The notes under the pieces are model-generated. The model saw only the letters and a program-made list of their open reading frames with translations. It searched no databases and was not told the origin of the DNA. A stretch of DNA of 64,000 nucleotides, from NCBI GenBank assembly GCA_019828545.1, contig JACVRA010000180.1, positions 1 through 64,000 of the forward strand, in the 5' to 3' direction. This document shows, in pieces, positions 11,885-23,688 of this stretch. The stretch's first letter is position 1, and each line of letters begins with the position of its first letter. The stretch is from Paracamarosporium sp. OC-R06-R3 (Eukaryota > Ascomycota > Dothideomycetes > Pleosporales > Didymosphaeriaceae). A program made the position numbers and the translations under genes.

Positions 11885-14800
11885 ATGTACATCTCTCCTT
11901 CGTTGTTGGCTTCGGCCGTTGTCCTCTCGTTTTCCACACAGATTGGAGCCCGAGTAACCCAACATGATTCCGAGGCCGAGCCTAACCTTGTTGTTGCCCA
12001 CGAGCAGTCGAAGCTCCAAGGTATCCTACAACGATGGCCGCTCAACAAAGTCTTTGGCAAGAGGCAAGAAGACGAAGCTTTTACAGACGTGCAATGCCCC
12101 ACGGATGACTTGTATCTTGTGATTTTGGATGCCGCACCTTCTACTGCTGTACAAACACTGTGCAATAATCTGTTGGACATTCCCCCAGCAACCGTTACAA
12201 TCTCGACCACTGTCCCCGTGTAAGTCGTTTGCTTTAGTCACGCTGAACATGATTGACACATCTTCAGCGTCATCACAAGTAGAACAGCTACATCAACACA
12301 AATCGTCCAGATATCTACCACACGAACAGTCACTGAGACCGCAACCATTACCCCTGGCGCTGTCTTGCGACGAGATGCTAATGCTGCTGCTCAATTCGCC
12401 GTTGCGAACGCAATCATGTCTGATGTCATTGCAAATGGGGCTGATGCCGCGGCGTTGGCGGCGGCAACACCGAACAGAAAGCAGGAAGAGGCCTTGTCAG
12501 GTTTCGGGCACGCCTGTTCGTGTGAGACGGTCGCGCCACTTTCGACAATCACGGTCACCAACACGATCGTGAATCAGGTATGTTTGACAAGCCCCAGACT
12601 CAACACTGGCTCATGCCACTTCAGCATAAGACTGTGGGAAGGAATGTGTTGCGCATACTGACGAAATTTCAAACTAAGACTTTTATCGCAACTACAACCG
12701 TCACTCCCGGCTCCAAAGAAACCACATATCAAGTTGGCTCCGCTGGCCTTGCTTCTTCGGACACACTTGCCGCAAACGGTATAAGCGCGGTGAGGGTGCC
12801 TGCGTCCATAACGAGTCCTGCATCTATCAGCATAGTCGCCAGTGGTTCAGTCTTGCCCATATCCCCTCCTTCGGCATCAGCAGGATCCTCAGCGCCTGTT
12901 GTAATTGGAATCCCTTTCGAATGTCCAAAAGATGGTACACCGGATGCGAAGGCCAACGGACTGAGTCCTCAGTTCATTGTTGGTGATTTACGATTTGAAT
13001 ACTCCGTTTTGTGTGACACTGCTATAGCTGATTCTAATCCTTTAGCTGGCATCCAGAGTGTTGCTAATCAAACAGCTTGCGCTGCTCATTGTTCGCTTGT
13101 AAACAACGTCGCGCAAAAACAACTTTGCCAATCGGCCTCGTTCGTGCCCAATCCGGGTGCATCCGATGGGCAGTGCTTCCTGTACGGAGCAGCGACAAAT
13201 TTCGCGCGTCAACCTGGAAGTGTTACTGTTCTTTTAACGGAAGTATCATCTAAGAGTGACAAATGCACGTCCGTTGACCTAGTCAACGGTCCGGGAAATA
13301 CCACGGTAGACACCGCACAGCTTATAGGCAATGTCATTACCGAAGGATTTTCGTTGTCGACACCGGGCCTGATCACTCGATCGGCGACAGGCGGAGTCTT
13401 CAAGACCTTCTGGTCTAGCGGCTTTACGGATGCAGCTGGAGCTTATCACTACAGTTGGTTCGAGGTATACGCTTCTTCTAGCGCATGGTGGGCAGCATAT
13501 GCCACTTCCTGGACCTGCACCGTCAAAAATACACCTAGGACGATCGTTGTACCACAACCGGTTGCAAATCTGACATCAGTTTACGTTGATGTTACTACTA
13601 TCGTTGAGAATGGTACCACCACGATTATCTCTGGCACATCAACATTCAGCCGCACTGGCGGTGCAGGAGTGATATTCCCCACACCAGTTCAGGCGCTGGG
13701 TACCGGTGGTAACGCAGCTTTCACGACGGTTTTCGCCACGGCAGCATCAAACGCTACAGCAGGCGCAGGTGTAAATGAAATTCCGTCACGGACCTCCGTA
13801 GCATCAGGCACGCTCGCTTCGCCCAGTTTTGCTAATCAAACGTCGGTTGTTCTCGCCGGGACCGGTTCGCAAGGCTCCGCCTCAGTGATCGTCTCCGGTG
13901 ACACAGCTACGTTCTTCTCTGTAGGAGGTGGTGGCGTTATTCCTGGAAGTCCCATTTCATCAAACTCAACTAGTGCTCTGTCTGCGGCCAGCACTGCCTT
14001 CGCCATCTCAGAAGCCACATTGACGTTGAATGCTACTGCTGGAGGCGGTGACCAATCAGGTGTCGCACAATCATCTGGTGGTAATGGCTTCAGCATTGCT
14101 GGTGGCGTTTCAGTAGGATTGGATACCGGAGGCTCAGGCGTCATTCCCCCTTCCCCGACTAACGGGAGTTCCGAAGGCACCGTTTCGAGTACTGTGGCCA
14201 GCTCTAATGCTTCTTCTTCTGGAGGGTTGCAAAGCGTCGCGCAAATTTCAAGCTCGGTGTTTGTCCTCCCTCCTCAGCCTGGATATGGTCCGCCAACTAG
14301 CTCTGCAGCAGCAAGTTTGCCAGCCAACTCCACCACAGTCGCGGGAACCTCAGGAGCTGCACAGCTGACTGTGTCGGAGGCGACGTCTACATCGAATTCG
14401 ACTGGTGGTGAATTGGTCATACTGCCTCCCGTTGGGACTGGAACCAGTCCTGTCGAATCTGCTAATGCACCCATCAATAGGGTGAACGACACCGCGCTTA
14501 TTGGAAGTGGAGTAGCTTCCGCTGGTGTTGCACAATTCACTTCGGCGGGAAGCGCGTACGTGGTCTCGTCCGCCGGAGGTGCTGGATCCTTTGGCCCTGT
14601 TCCCATTAGCATCAACGGCACAGAGCTTCCCCCTTCATTGGCACCAAACGCTCCGCTTCCGACAGGCACAAGTTCGCCTTTCGCGCCTGCGAATGACACG
14701 GGTTCAGGTGTGAGTCCAGTGGCAGGTGCTCAGAATTTCACTGTGTCTGGCGGCACTGCTGTAACGTCAGCTTTGGGAGGATTTGGTGTGGGCTCACCTC

Positions 14801-17800
14801 CTGCTGCTGCTTCCGCGAGTGAGACCCCCGTCTTCAATGCCAATTCATCGGTCTCTGAGGGTACGGGAGTTGCATCTATCTCCGGAGCCACATCAGTGCT
14901 TCTTTCTACTGGCGGATCAAACATTATTCTACCAGTTCCTGTCAATACATCAGTCCCTGAGGGCACGGGCGTGGCAGTCGTATCTGAAGCCACATCAGTG
15001 CTCCTTTCTACTGGCGGATCAGACGTTATTCTACCAGTTCCTGCCAATACATCAGTTCCCGAAGGCACAGGCGTGGCAACCGTATCTGGAGCCGGCGTAG
15101 TGCTCCTCTCTACTGGCGGAGCAAATGTTATTCTACCAGTTCCTGTTAATACATCGGTTCCCGAAGGCACGGGCGTAGCAACCGTATCTGAAGCTACATC
15201 AGTGCTTCTTTTTACTGGTGGATCAAACGTTATTCTACCAGTTCCTGTTAATACATCGATTCCCGAAGGCACAGGCGTGGCAGCCGTATCTGGAGCCACA
15301 TCGGTACTCCTCTCTACTGGCGCATCGAACGTTGTTCCACCAACGTCTGCCAATACGTCGGCCCCTGAGGGCACGGGCGTGGCAGCCGTATCTGAAGCCA
15401 CATCAGTACTTCTTTCTACTGGCGGATCAGATGTTATCCTACCAGTTCCTGCCAATACATCAGTTCCCGAGGGCACAGGCGTGGCAGCCGTATCTGGAGC
15501 CAGCTCAGTGCTCCTTTCTACTGGCGGAGCAAATGTTATTCCGTTAGCGTCTACCAATGTTTCCTTCCCTGCGCCGACAGAGTTGGTATCAGAGACAGCT
15601 TCGGGATTCGTCCCTACACCCAGCGCTAACAGTACAGAAGAAGAGGGGGAGAACGAGGGAGGTTTTGGGTTCTCAGCCTTCGAATTTTCTGAGGAAGCTA
15701 CTGACTCGTCTGAGGCTGCATCTACGGGTGCTATACCACCACCATCCGCCAACATATCATTACCTGCACCAGTCAGCGCAACCCCCAGTCCAAGTTTGAA
15801 CAGCTCCCTCCCAGGCGAAACGGCAGTCTTTGTCACTTCTGAAGACGTTAGCATCTCTTCCGTCGCCTCCGGAAATGGCGTCATACCACCTTCACTGAAT
15901 GTTTCTGCTACTGCACCTCCTAGTCTGGCACCATCTTTGAGCGCAAATTTATCGGCCACACCGATTGAAACAGCGCCTGGATCCTTTGGAGCCCAAGACA
16001 TTTCGTTTTCTGGAGCAACGGCTATCATCCTGTCAACGGGTACAGGTGGTGTGTTGCCACCCTCCAACAATCAAACAACGAGCGCACCAGCGAGCCTGGC
16101 TCCTAGTCCCAGCGCCAATGTGTCAAGTACAGAGGACGAATTCAACAACTCGTTGAGAGATCGCACTGGCAGGCCTGTTTCGCGCACCAGCTTGCCTATT
16201 GGCACGGCTCCTCTTGTTACTGCGCCTGCCGTGAACTCCACAATCCCTGCAATTGGGACAGCTCCTCTGGTCACAGCACCCATTGGAACTGGAGGTCCTG
16301 CTCCTACCATAAACTCATCTATTCCTGCAACCGGGATTATTTCTCTCAATACAGTGTCTATTGAAACAGGAACTCCTGCGCCTGTCGCGAACTCCACAGA
16401 CTCTCTGATTGGCACTGTTCCTCTTGTCACAGCGTCTATTGAAACTGGGGGTTCTGCGCCTGCTGTCAACTCCTCTTTCCCTGCAATCAGCACGGCTCTT
16501 CTAGCTACAGTGCCTGGAAGTTCTGCACCCGCCGCAAACTCAACGGTTCCTCCACCGCCACCGTTCATTCCAAACGGTGGCTACGGAGTCAGGTCGTCTT
16601 CCGAAGTGGTTTCCACCGAGCTTCCTTCCGTCACCCTGCTCTCTGTAAACTCCAGCGCGGTGCTCCCGACTGCGAGCAGAAATATCGAACAGCCTGCAAC
16701 GATACTACCCATCATACTCTCCGAAAACTCAACTGCTGTATTTGCTGCTGCTAGTGGAAGCTTTGAACAGCCTTCGGGTGCTGTTGCACCACTCTCCGTG
16801 AACTCAACTGCGGTATTTGCCACGGCGAGTGGAAGCGTTGAACAGCCCTCGAGTGCTGTTGCTGCGATCTCCGCGAACCTAACCGTGGTATTCCCTACAG
16901 CAAGTGGAAGCATTGAACAACCTTCGGGTTCAATCATACTACTCTCTACAAACTCAACTACGGTATTTGCCACGGCGAGCGGAAGCATTGAACAACCTTC
17001 AGGTTCACTACCTTCAGAGTCCATCGTGCCGCTCTCTGTGAACTCTAGTGTGGTTTTCCCCACAGCAAGTGGAAGCATCGAGCAACCCTCAGCTTCACTG
17101 GTTTCACTCTCTGCAAATTCAAGTGTAATCCTTTCCACGGTAAGCAGCGGTGGTGAACAACCTTCTGTAACCCTCCCACTGCTGTCCGTAAATTCGAGTG
17201 TAGTTTTCCCCACGGCGAGCGGTAGCGGTGAACAGCCTTCCGCCACTATTCTACCGCTGTCTGCAAATTCGAGTGCGATCTTTCCTACCGCGAGCGGTAG
17301 CATCGAGCAGCCTTCAGTAACCCTCCCACCGCTGTCCGCAAACTCAAGTGCGGTTTTCCCCACAGCAAGCGGAAGCACCGGGTCAACTTTCGAGAACTCG
17401 CTCGGTGATCGATTTGGACGTCCAAGGCCTCGTACATCAACCACACCAACTACGCCAAGCTCATTCCCGCTTGTTATAGGGAATGTGAGTTTGTTCGGCA
17501 CTGCTGAAGTTCCGCTGTCAGGGACTGCTCCATCAACTGTTGTTCCCATTCCTTTGAGCACGGGCGTAGTCCTAAATGCTACACAAACCCCAGGGGCTAC
17601 TGGATCTTCTCTTGTCCCTGTTCAGTCAGTGAATAGTTCTTTGGTAACCTCGGCTGCACCGGTGCCTTCTACAAACTCCTCACTCCAAGTGACCGGGCCT
17701 AGCTCTATTCCCATCCAATCGGCCAACATCACATCTGGCCTGCTTGCGACAGCTCCAAGCGGTACCGCTCCATCTATCCCGACTACCGCAGGCAACTTTT

Positions 17801-19065
17801 CGGCTCCGGAAGGCCCACGACGCGGCTCTGCTTCGAGATTGCCAGCCAATTCCACAGCGTTCCTTCCCACGGGCACTGCCCCAGCGAGCACCATTCCAGT
17901 AGCTTTGAACTCAAGCGCACCGATTGGAACGGCGTCAAGCCCACCGACTATACCTTTGTCTACGGGCATCGCCCCCTCGCTGGGTGTTGCCTCCATATCT
18001 GTCAATTCAAGCGCCCCAGTAGGTACAGCTTCGGGACCGATCCCTCTCTTCACTGCAGCGTCGGTGTCCATCGCTGTCCCTTCGGCTTCTACAAATTTCA
18101 CGGCTACGTTTGGCACAGGCGTAGTCAGCGCTTCTCCAACGCCATTAGCTAATATTTCGATCCCGTTATCAACTGGCGTGGTCGTAAATGCAACGACCTC
18201 GTTCGCCACGGGGACCGGTGCGTCCACAGGTCTAGCAGCTGTATCAGTCAACGCAACATTCGCTGCATTGGTCGTGACCGCGCCCTCGGTCACACCTATA
18301 CCCTCGTTGAACGGTAGTACAGAGGATTGCCCCACGCCAACTGCTGTAATCATTCCTCATACGACGGTCATCACCACAGTCTCGTATGAGACCTTACTCG
18401 TTGGTCCTTCAACATGCGCTCCTACAGCATCAGGTCTCCTAAACCTGAATGCTACTCTACCTACTGGTACCGGGACCGCTTCTGTTTCATCACCCACTCC
18501 AAATACTATCACGCGCTCATACCGCCGAACAGGAGAGATTGCTACTCAGGAGCAGATTGACCAAGCTTGCGCAGACCACTCCAACATAGTCATCAATCCC
18601 GACTTCTCATTTGAGGCAGCAAATACTGCATTCGGCTGGACTACCAAAGCCGAGGACCCCTTCGTCACCTTCCGCACACAGAGCACCACCGATGGCAATT
18701 CTATCACCTCACAATCCGCGCGTGTCCTCGCGGCCGCGACCAACAAGTCATTGACGATCAGCCAGCCGCTTACTCTGTGTCCTGGAAAGCAGTACAGACT
18801 GACGAGCTCCAACAGAGTGGCCAACTTGATGTCGAAATGTCAGGCGGACTACTATATCGGCGATCATTTTGTGTACCAGGCGAGTCCACAAGAATACTAT
18901 ACCAGAAAGCAAGACTTCTTCACTGCAGGCCTCTCACCAGCGGACGTTAGCCAGGATCTGAGGATCGTGGTGAAATGCAATGGTGAGGCGGGCATTCCGG
19001 CTGGTACCGATGCCGACGGATATATGATTCTTGAAGTTGATGACGTAGGTGTGCAACAAGAGTGA
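11885..19065 (+). CDS. Giant secreted Ser/Thr-rich tandem-repeat protein (adhesin-like)
   Basis: I read three exons: 11885-12219, 12268-12577 and 12679-19065, giving about 2,343 residues. A second acceptor at 12624 is also in frame and would add 18 residues; I prefer 12678 because a TACTGAC branch motif precedes it. The protein has a signal peptide (about residues 1-21) and dibasic sites that Kex2-like proteases could cut (GKR near 60, LRR further on). A Cys-containing N-terminal part follows, with a stretch reminiscent of a PAN/apple fold (about 12920-13240). A region of about 1,580 residues without cysteine then carries two repeat families and dozens of N-x-S/T sites. The C-terminal 180 residues have four cysteines and look like a jelly-roll carbohydrate-binding domain; this is tentative. 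There is no GPI signal, since the end is hydrophilic. A heavily glycosylated wall protein or adhesin is the likely role, by analogy. Confidence 0.8.
14848..15561 (+). repeat. Seven tandem 102-bp (34-residue) repeats
   Basis: Seven consecutive units encode the pattern S-V-P-E-G-T-G-V-A, then VSEATSVLLSTGG, then NVILPVPxNT. All are exactly 34 codons, so copy number can change without breaking the frame. Units 1-4 and 6 are closest; unit 5 and the end of unit 7 have drifted. Asn-Thr-Ser at the junctions creates one N-glycosylation site per unit in most copies. Confidence 0.9.
16639..17382 (+). repeat. Ten tandem ~75-bp (25-residue) repeats
   Basis: About ten units follow the pattern LSxNSSxVFPTASGSIEQPS plus a five-residue variable spacer. 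Most are 25 codons; the fifth has a five-codon insertion and the first is one codon longer. The unit is unrelated in sequence to the 34-residue family, but again has an N-S-S/T glycosylation site in almost every copy and repeats in frame. Confidence 0.85.
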
Positions 19066-20375
19066 GGTATGAGGTATTGTATCAAAGGAAGGAGGAGGAT
19101 GTTATGGAGATAAGGACGGGATCCACAATCTAGAGGTATTGATGTCGTTACGTTCCCCAGCATTATTAGCATAGTCATAGTCATAGTCATAGTTTTCCTG
19201 CATCTCCTTCTGGCGTAGGCTTAATCCAATCTTGTTAGAAATTCCACTAGAAATCACATTATCCCCGTGCCGACGCGTTCTGAGGCTCATACTCTGATTG
19301 ACAATGTCAAACTTGAGTGTTTTTTAAACTTGGCTCTCCGAAATCGACGACGCTGAGCTGCATCACGATGCACTGATTACATCTATGCAGTCGAACAACG
19401 ATGGACGAATACCTCCCGTCACAAATTAGCCGACCTCGATATACATGCTCCAAATATGTCAGTTTCGTCGCCCCTAAAACGCCGAAGCACTCGTTCAGCG
19501 ACATCAGTACGCTGCCTGATCCATACGGACGTTGTTCGTTGGGGTTTTGGGATGGGCTGGGAGGATGTCGGTGATGAAAATTCGTGGGCGTCGTTTTCCG
19601 GGTGTTTTTGCGTTTGAAAGAGCGGAAAGTAATACCTTAGCAATACGCATAGCTCTATGGATCGTGGACGTTGAGAAGCTCGCGTTTCTTTGTAGTTGCG
19701 TTTTGCATTTTGCGTCATCTTCTGCCGTCTGTGGTCCGAAACGTTTACTAGGAGTAAGCAGCACCTCTGAGTCTGGTCACTTTCCCGCAATCGCAAGACG
19801 CACTGAGAGAAGGCTGAAATTGTGCGTGACTTTTCCTCATTTCATGAATTACAATACATACTCTGACAAAGCTACCTCGTCATCACACCCATCATCCAAA
19901 TAAAGCGGAAAAGTACCCACGTGACAATGCACTTTCCATCGTCACCAAACCCATCCTTTCTACCAACGCACACTCCACCCACGCCAGGCATATACATATG
20001 CTGTGTAAGTCTAAACAGGAAAGACAGCTCTCCCACAGCCGCCGAAACGACCAGAAACGCATACAAGCGCAAGTAGTATTAAAGACACGACCAGCGCCGA
20101 TAGCCCGACCGCCTGCATTGGTACAACTCGCCGAAAAGGAAACACAACCTGCGCCCGCTATGACGATAGAAGATACCGAACCGTCGATTGATCAAAGAAC
20201 AAAAGTGGATTGGAAAAGTGCTCAGTCGGATTTCGGGTGCGGCGAAGGTCCCCAACGCGGCTGTCGACTCTGCGTTAACGGCCGGACTGGCAATCACGTT
20301 AGCTGCGGAAAAGAAAGTGAAGGGTATCAGAGAAGCCGGACTGAGGGTACAGGAAGTGGGGTCAAGCTGCAGAGC
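19066..20375. other. Intergenic region with short hexamer repeat
   Basis: Convergent 3' flanks of the giant protein gene and the DUF2433 gene. At 19171-19192 the hexamer ATAGTC repeats almost four times. Frames at about 20000-20496 are open on the plus strand but overlap the DUF2433 exon and show no family resemblance. Confidence 0.5.
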
Positions 20376-22667
20376 TTATGACTCGCCTCCCGTCGATGCT
20401 GGTGCACCTTCACCCTGGCCGCCCCGACTGAAACCGCCCCGTCCGCGGCCACGTCCACCTCGGCCACCGCGGTCGCCACGGTCGCTGCCACGGTAGGAAC
20501 CACCTCGACCACGGCCACCGCGACCTCCCTCGCTGTCGGAAGCACCACCGCTGCGGTATCCACCTTGCACGCCACCGCGGTTGCTGCCTTGCCAAGTACC
20601 GGCTCCATAGCTACGCTGACCGGTAGGCTCGCGGTAGATCTTGACGCTCGGCTTGTCTGGACCCTTGTTGTTCCTCGTTTCATTGGGTATGCGGTTAAGG
20701 GCGGCGTACATATCCGAAGTGGTGGGGAAGTGAGCGACATAGAAGTGCTTAATCTTCTCTATCTTTTCACACTTTGCCTTGTCTTCCTCGGCGAGCAGGC
20801 TCCTGGCCTCATCCTCATCCTTGACATATTGGATGAAGAGAGCCTTGCTGTCCTTACGCTCTGGTTGCTCCCGAGGCTCCTTCGGCTCCCTAGGTGCAGG
20901 CGATGCCGTCTTCTCGGGAGCAGCTGTACCGTTGGGCTTCACTTCACTAGGAATGGCCTTCTCTGCTGCGGCATTTGCCGGAGCACTGGGCTGAGGCGTA
21001 GCGGGCTTGATGGGCTCCTTGGGTGTCGCGGCTGCGGGAGAGGGCCCGCTTCGAGCGGGCTGAGTAGGCTTGATGTTCTGCTGTTGTTGCGGGACAGGTG
21101 GAGTCGCGGTTTGACGAGCTTGTGGGGCGGCCGGAGGGGCGGTTGGACGTGCCTGCGCCGGGGAAGGTTGAGCGGCAGGACTAGGGGCGGAAGCGGGAGC
21201 ACTGGCAGTAGGTGGGGTAGGGGCAACAGCTTGGCCACCTTGTGCTTGCGGGATAGGCTTGGTGCCCCTATGGGCGAAGTTGAAGCCCTGCGCCCTCATC
21301 TCTGTACCGATACGACCGTTATCAATATCTAAGACTAGCCAACCATAGGCAGCATCAGCAAGGTTAAAGTTCCACATGTTCTTGAATGCGCTCTCATCAA
21401 TGACACCGCTCTGAGGACCAGGAGCAGGGCCACCAAAAGGATTGCCGCCGTTTGCAACGGTGGGCATCTTGCCGACGATATCTAAAGCAAGTTGTAGCAG
21501 TCGCTGCTGAGCCTCACTATCTGAAACTGCGGGCTCAACCTCCGACTTGACCGTGTCCCAAACATCATTGAAAGATGTCTTTGAGGCAGCAAGTTTGCCA
21601 CGGTAGTGGTCGAGGGTTGGGTTGACGCTGAACTCGTTGTAGGAGCTGCCATACCGAAAATGCAGACCAGCAGAGATGGAGAAGTCGGCTTTCAGTGTGA
21701 CGGAGAGCTGATTCAACAGCCCCTCACGCGCTGGCGAGGCGTGCGTGACAAATATGCGGGTCTCGGTCGGGTCGTAAACGCGGTTTGCAGTGTCCACCAG
21801 TTCGCCCATCTGCAGCAAAGTCGTCCACATGGTGCCTTGACCACCTGCAATCGTCGTCCTACCCTCGCCGTTATCGAAAAGTTTGTGCATGACCACAGCA
21901 CCACCAAGACCTAGGAGACGGAGCTTGACACCGCCCACATCAAGCAGCCGCGAGTGCGCCTCATCTATAATGTGAAGGTTATCAATCTTGTACTCTCCGG
22001 ACCGCAACTTCTCCAACACCTGGACGTCTTCGCAGGCTCCCCATACCGTATATACAGGTACGTTTAGTGTGTATTGCTTGTTGAGGAAAAGAGGAAGTTC
22101 TGAAAGGGGAAGATGCTCTCGCTGGAAACGCTCCTTGATCGAGGGTTGGGGTGGCGCCGAGGCGATGGAGCGCTTGACGGCATCGCTGAGGAGGGGTGAG
22201 TACTGGGCCACGTGCTTCAGTGTCCTGGCGTTGGTCAGCATTGGTCCATTGTGCACGATGCGGGGAACAATGAGACGCACTTCTCGGCAATGCGGTCTAG
22301 CGACTTGTCGTCGTAGAAGCCGAAGTCACCGGTGTGGATGATGTAGTTCGCCCGCGCGTCTGCAGCAAGCTGGTTGAGCGACTGGAGGTTGCCTGTGACT
22401 GTCAGCACTCGGGCTGGAGAGGGCAGGCTCGTGGGGCGCACCTCGCACATCTGCCACACACAGGACCCTGACGCTGCCTTGCTGTATCACGCGGCCTTGG
22501 TTGGGGAGCAGCGGGACTGCGCCAGGCACGGGGCCCGAGGGGGCGGCGCCATTAGGGAGGTAGTTGTTGCCGGGGTATGGACGCGGCTGGGTGGGAGCTT
22601 GCTGGAGGACGTCAGTAGTGGGACCAGGCGATGGCGATGGGCACGAGGGTAGGCGTACCGAAGCCAT
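20376..22667 (-). CDS. DUF2433 phosphoesterase-like protein with RGG tail
   Basis: I read three exons on the minus strand: 22667-22442, 22392-22281 and 22224-20376 (about 728 residues). The splices restore a continuous segment RVLCVADVRGNLQSLNQLA, then IIHTGDFGFYDD, then TLKHVAQYSP. These resemble the metal-binding loops of calcineurin-like phosphoesterases in weakened form, as in the fungal DUF2433 family; catalytic activity is unproven. After the domain (to about residue 330) come an Ala/Pro/Gln-rich disordered part and a segment with some RRM-like flavour (FIQYVKDEDEA). The last 55 residues are full of RGG/RGR and suggest RNA binding and arginine methylation. The 5' end is uncertain: the ATG at 22667 gives a Pro-rich leader, and an unseen upstream exon is possible. 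Confidence 0.75.
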
Positions 22668-23306
22668 AGAGACGGAGATGATATGGCGGAGGCGCCAGGC
22701 AGAAGAGCTGCAGCGTGGTGAGCGGGGCGGGGCGGATTAGGGTATCGTAGAGGGGGCGCGGGGTGAGGGAGATGCAGGCCGCCTGCGTGACTGGGGAGGG
22801 TGCAGTGGACGGTGTGGTTAGAGTCGAAGGCGCTGCTTGCTGTTTTTGAAAACTGAGAGCTCCAGCGCACGGCGTGCTTTGGGACTAGCGCCGCCGGCTA
22901 GCCTATCACGACTCGCCGCCGCCTGCCTGTACCTCGCCTTCGTCTCTCTGCCATTGTCTCCCTTTTCCATCCTTGATTCCATCTCATGTCGTCTGCCATG
23001 GCCTTCCCTCTGGCATTGGCGTGCGCGTGGGGCCCCCGGGCTCTCCCAATGCAGCGCAGCCCCCCGTGCATACCGTACCGATCCCGCTGAACGCGTTGTG
23101 CTCCAACCGAACACCCACAACGCAGCTCAGCAGAAGCTCCACGGATGGTTTGTGGCCTGCCATGAGCCCTGCTCGCTGGAGCGGATGGAGTGTCTTCTTT
23201 CCACCTCACAGTGCCCGAGGGAGTACTGTGCAGGACCATTGTACGTTGGGAGCTCTCTTTCCTACCCCTTGTCTTCTCGAATACGCATATATATACACAC
23301 GCATAC

Positions 23307-23311
<5 letters not shown>

Positions 23312-23342
<31 letters not shown>
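23312..23342. repeat. (AC)n microsatellite
   Basis: An uninterrupted CA/AC run of about 15 units, preceded by imperfect ATAC and CACGC copies from about 23287. The length is likely to vary between isolates. Confidence 0.95.
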
Positions 23343-23343
<1 letters not shown>

Positions 23344-23538
23344 ATGTACAGCCCATGTACTACCACCCGTACATGCGCACCTCGACCACTGGGGGCTGGC
23401 GCCAATCGCCGTCGGCCACCTCGGCGTGGTCGCCCCGCCCCGCAGTTGAGCCGGTGTGAACCCTGCGTTGCCCGCTCCAACTTTTTTCTCGGTGCGGGCA
23501 AAATCCCACTTTCCGCCAAAACACACGCTCCTTCTCTC

Positions 23539-23620
23539 NNNNNNNNNNNNNNNNNNNNNNNNNNNNNNNNNNNNNNNNNNNNNNNNNNNNNNNNNNNNNN
23601 NNNNCCCCCCCCCCCCCCCC
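23539..23620. other. Assembly gap (66 N) followed by poly-C run
   Basis: Positions 23539-23604 are N and 23605-23620 are all C. The homopolymer probably broke the assembly, and the true gap length is unknown. It lies only 68 bases before the importin start codon, so that 5' leader is incomplete. Confidence 0.97.
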
Positions 23621-23688
23621 CTTCTCCCTCTGCTGCGACTGATCATTCTCTCCAGGCCGCTTGTGCTAGAATTCGCAGCGAAGCAGCC

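Larger units (their letters stand above)
22668..23688. other. Divergent promoter with microsatellite and gap
   Basis: The 1 kb between the DUF2433 gene (-) and the importin gene (+) must hold both promoters. It contains an AC microsatellite, the N gap and a C run. A long frame from 22837 to 23778 crosses the gap and is a composition artefact. Confidence 0.6.

Noticed and set aside
14730..16070. Long minus-strand frame (446 codons) and similar ones at 16581-17561 and 17622-18353
   Set aside because: They are mirror images of the repetitive giant gene; the repeats keep the opposite strand open, and the plus strand has the signal peptide and consistent splicing.
20000..20496. Plus-strand frames suggesting a small protein
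   Set aside because: They overlap the well-supported DUF2433 last exon on the other strand and match nothing known.
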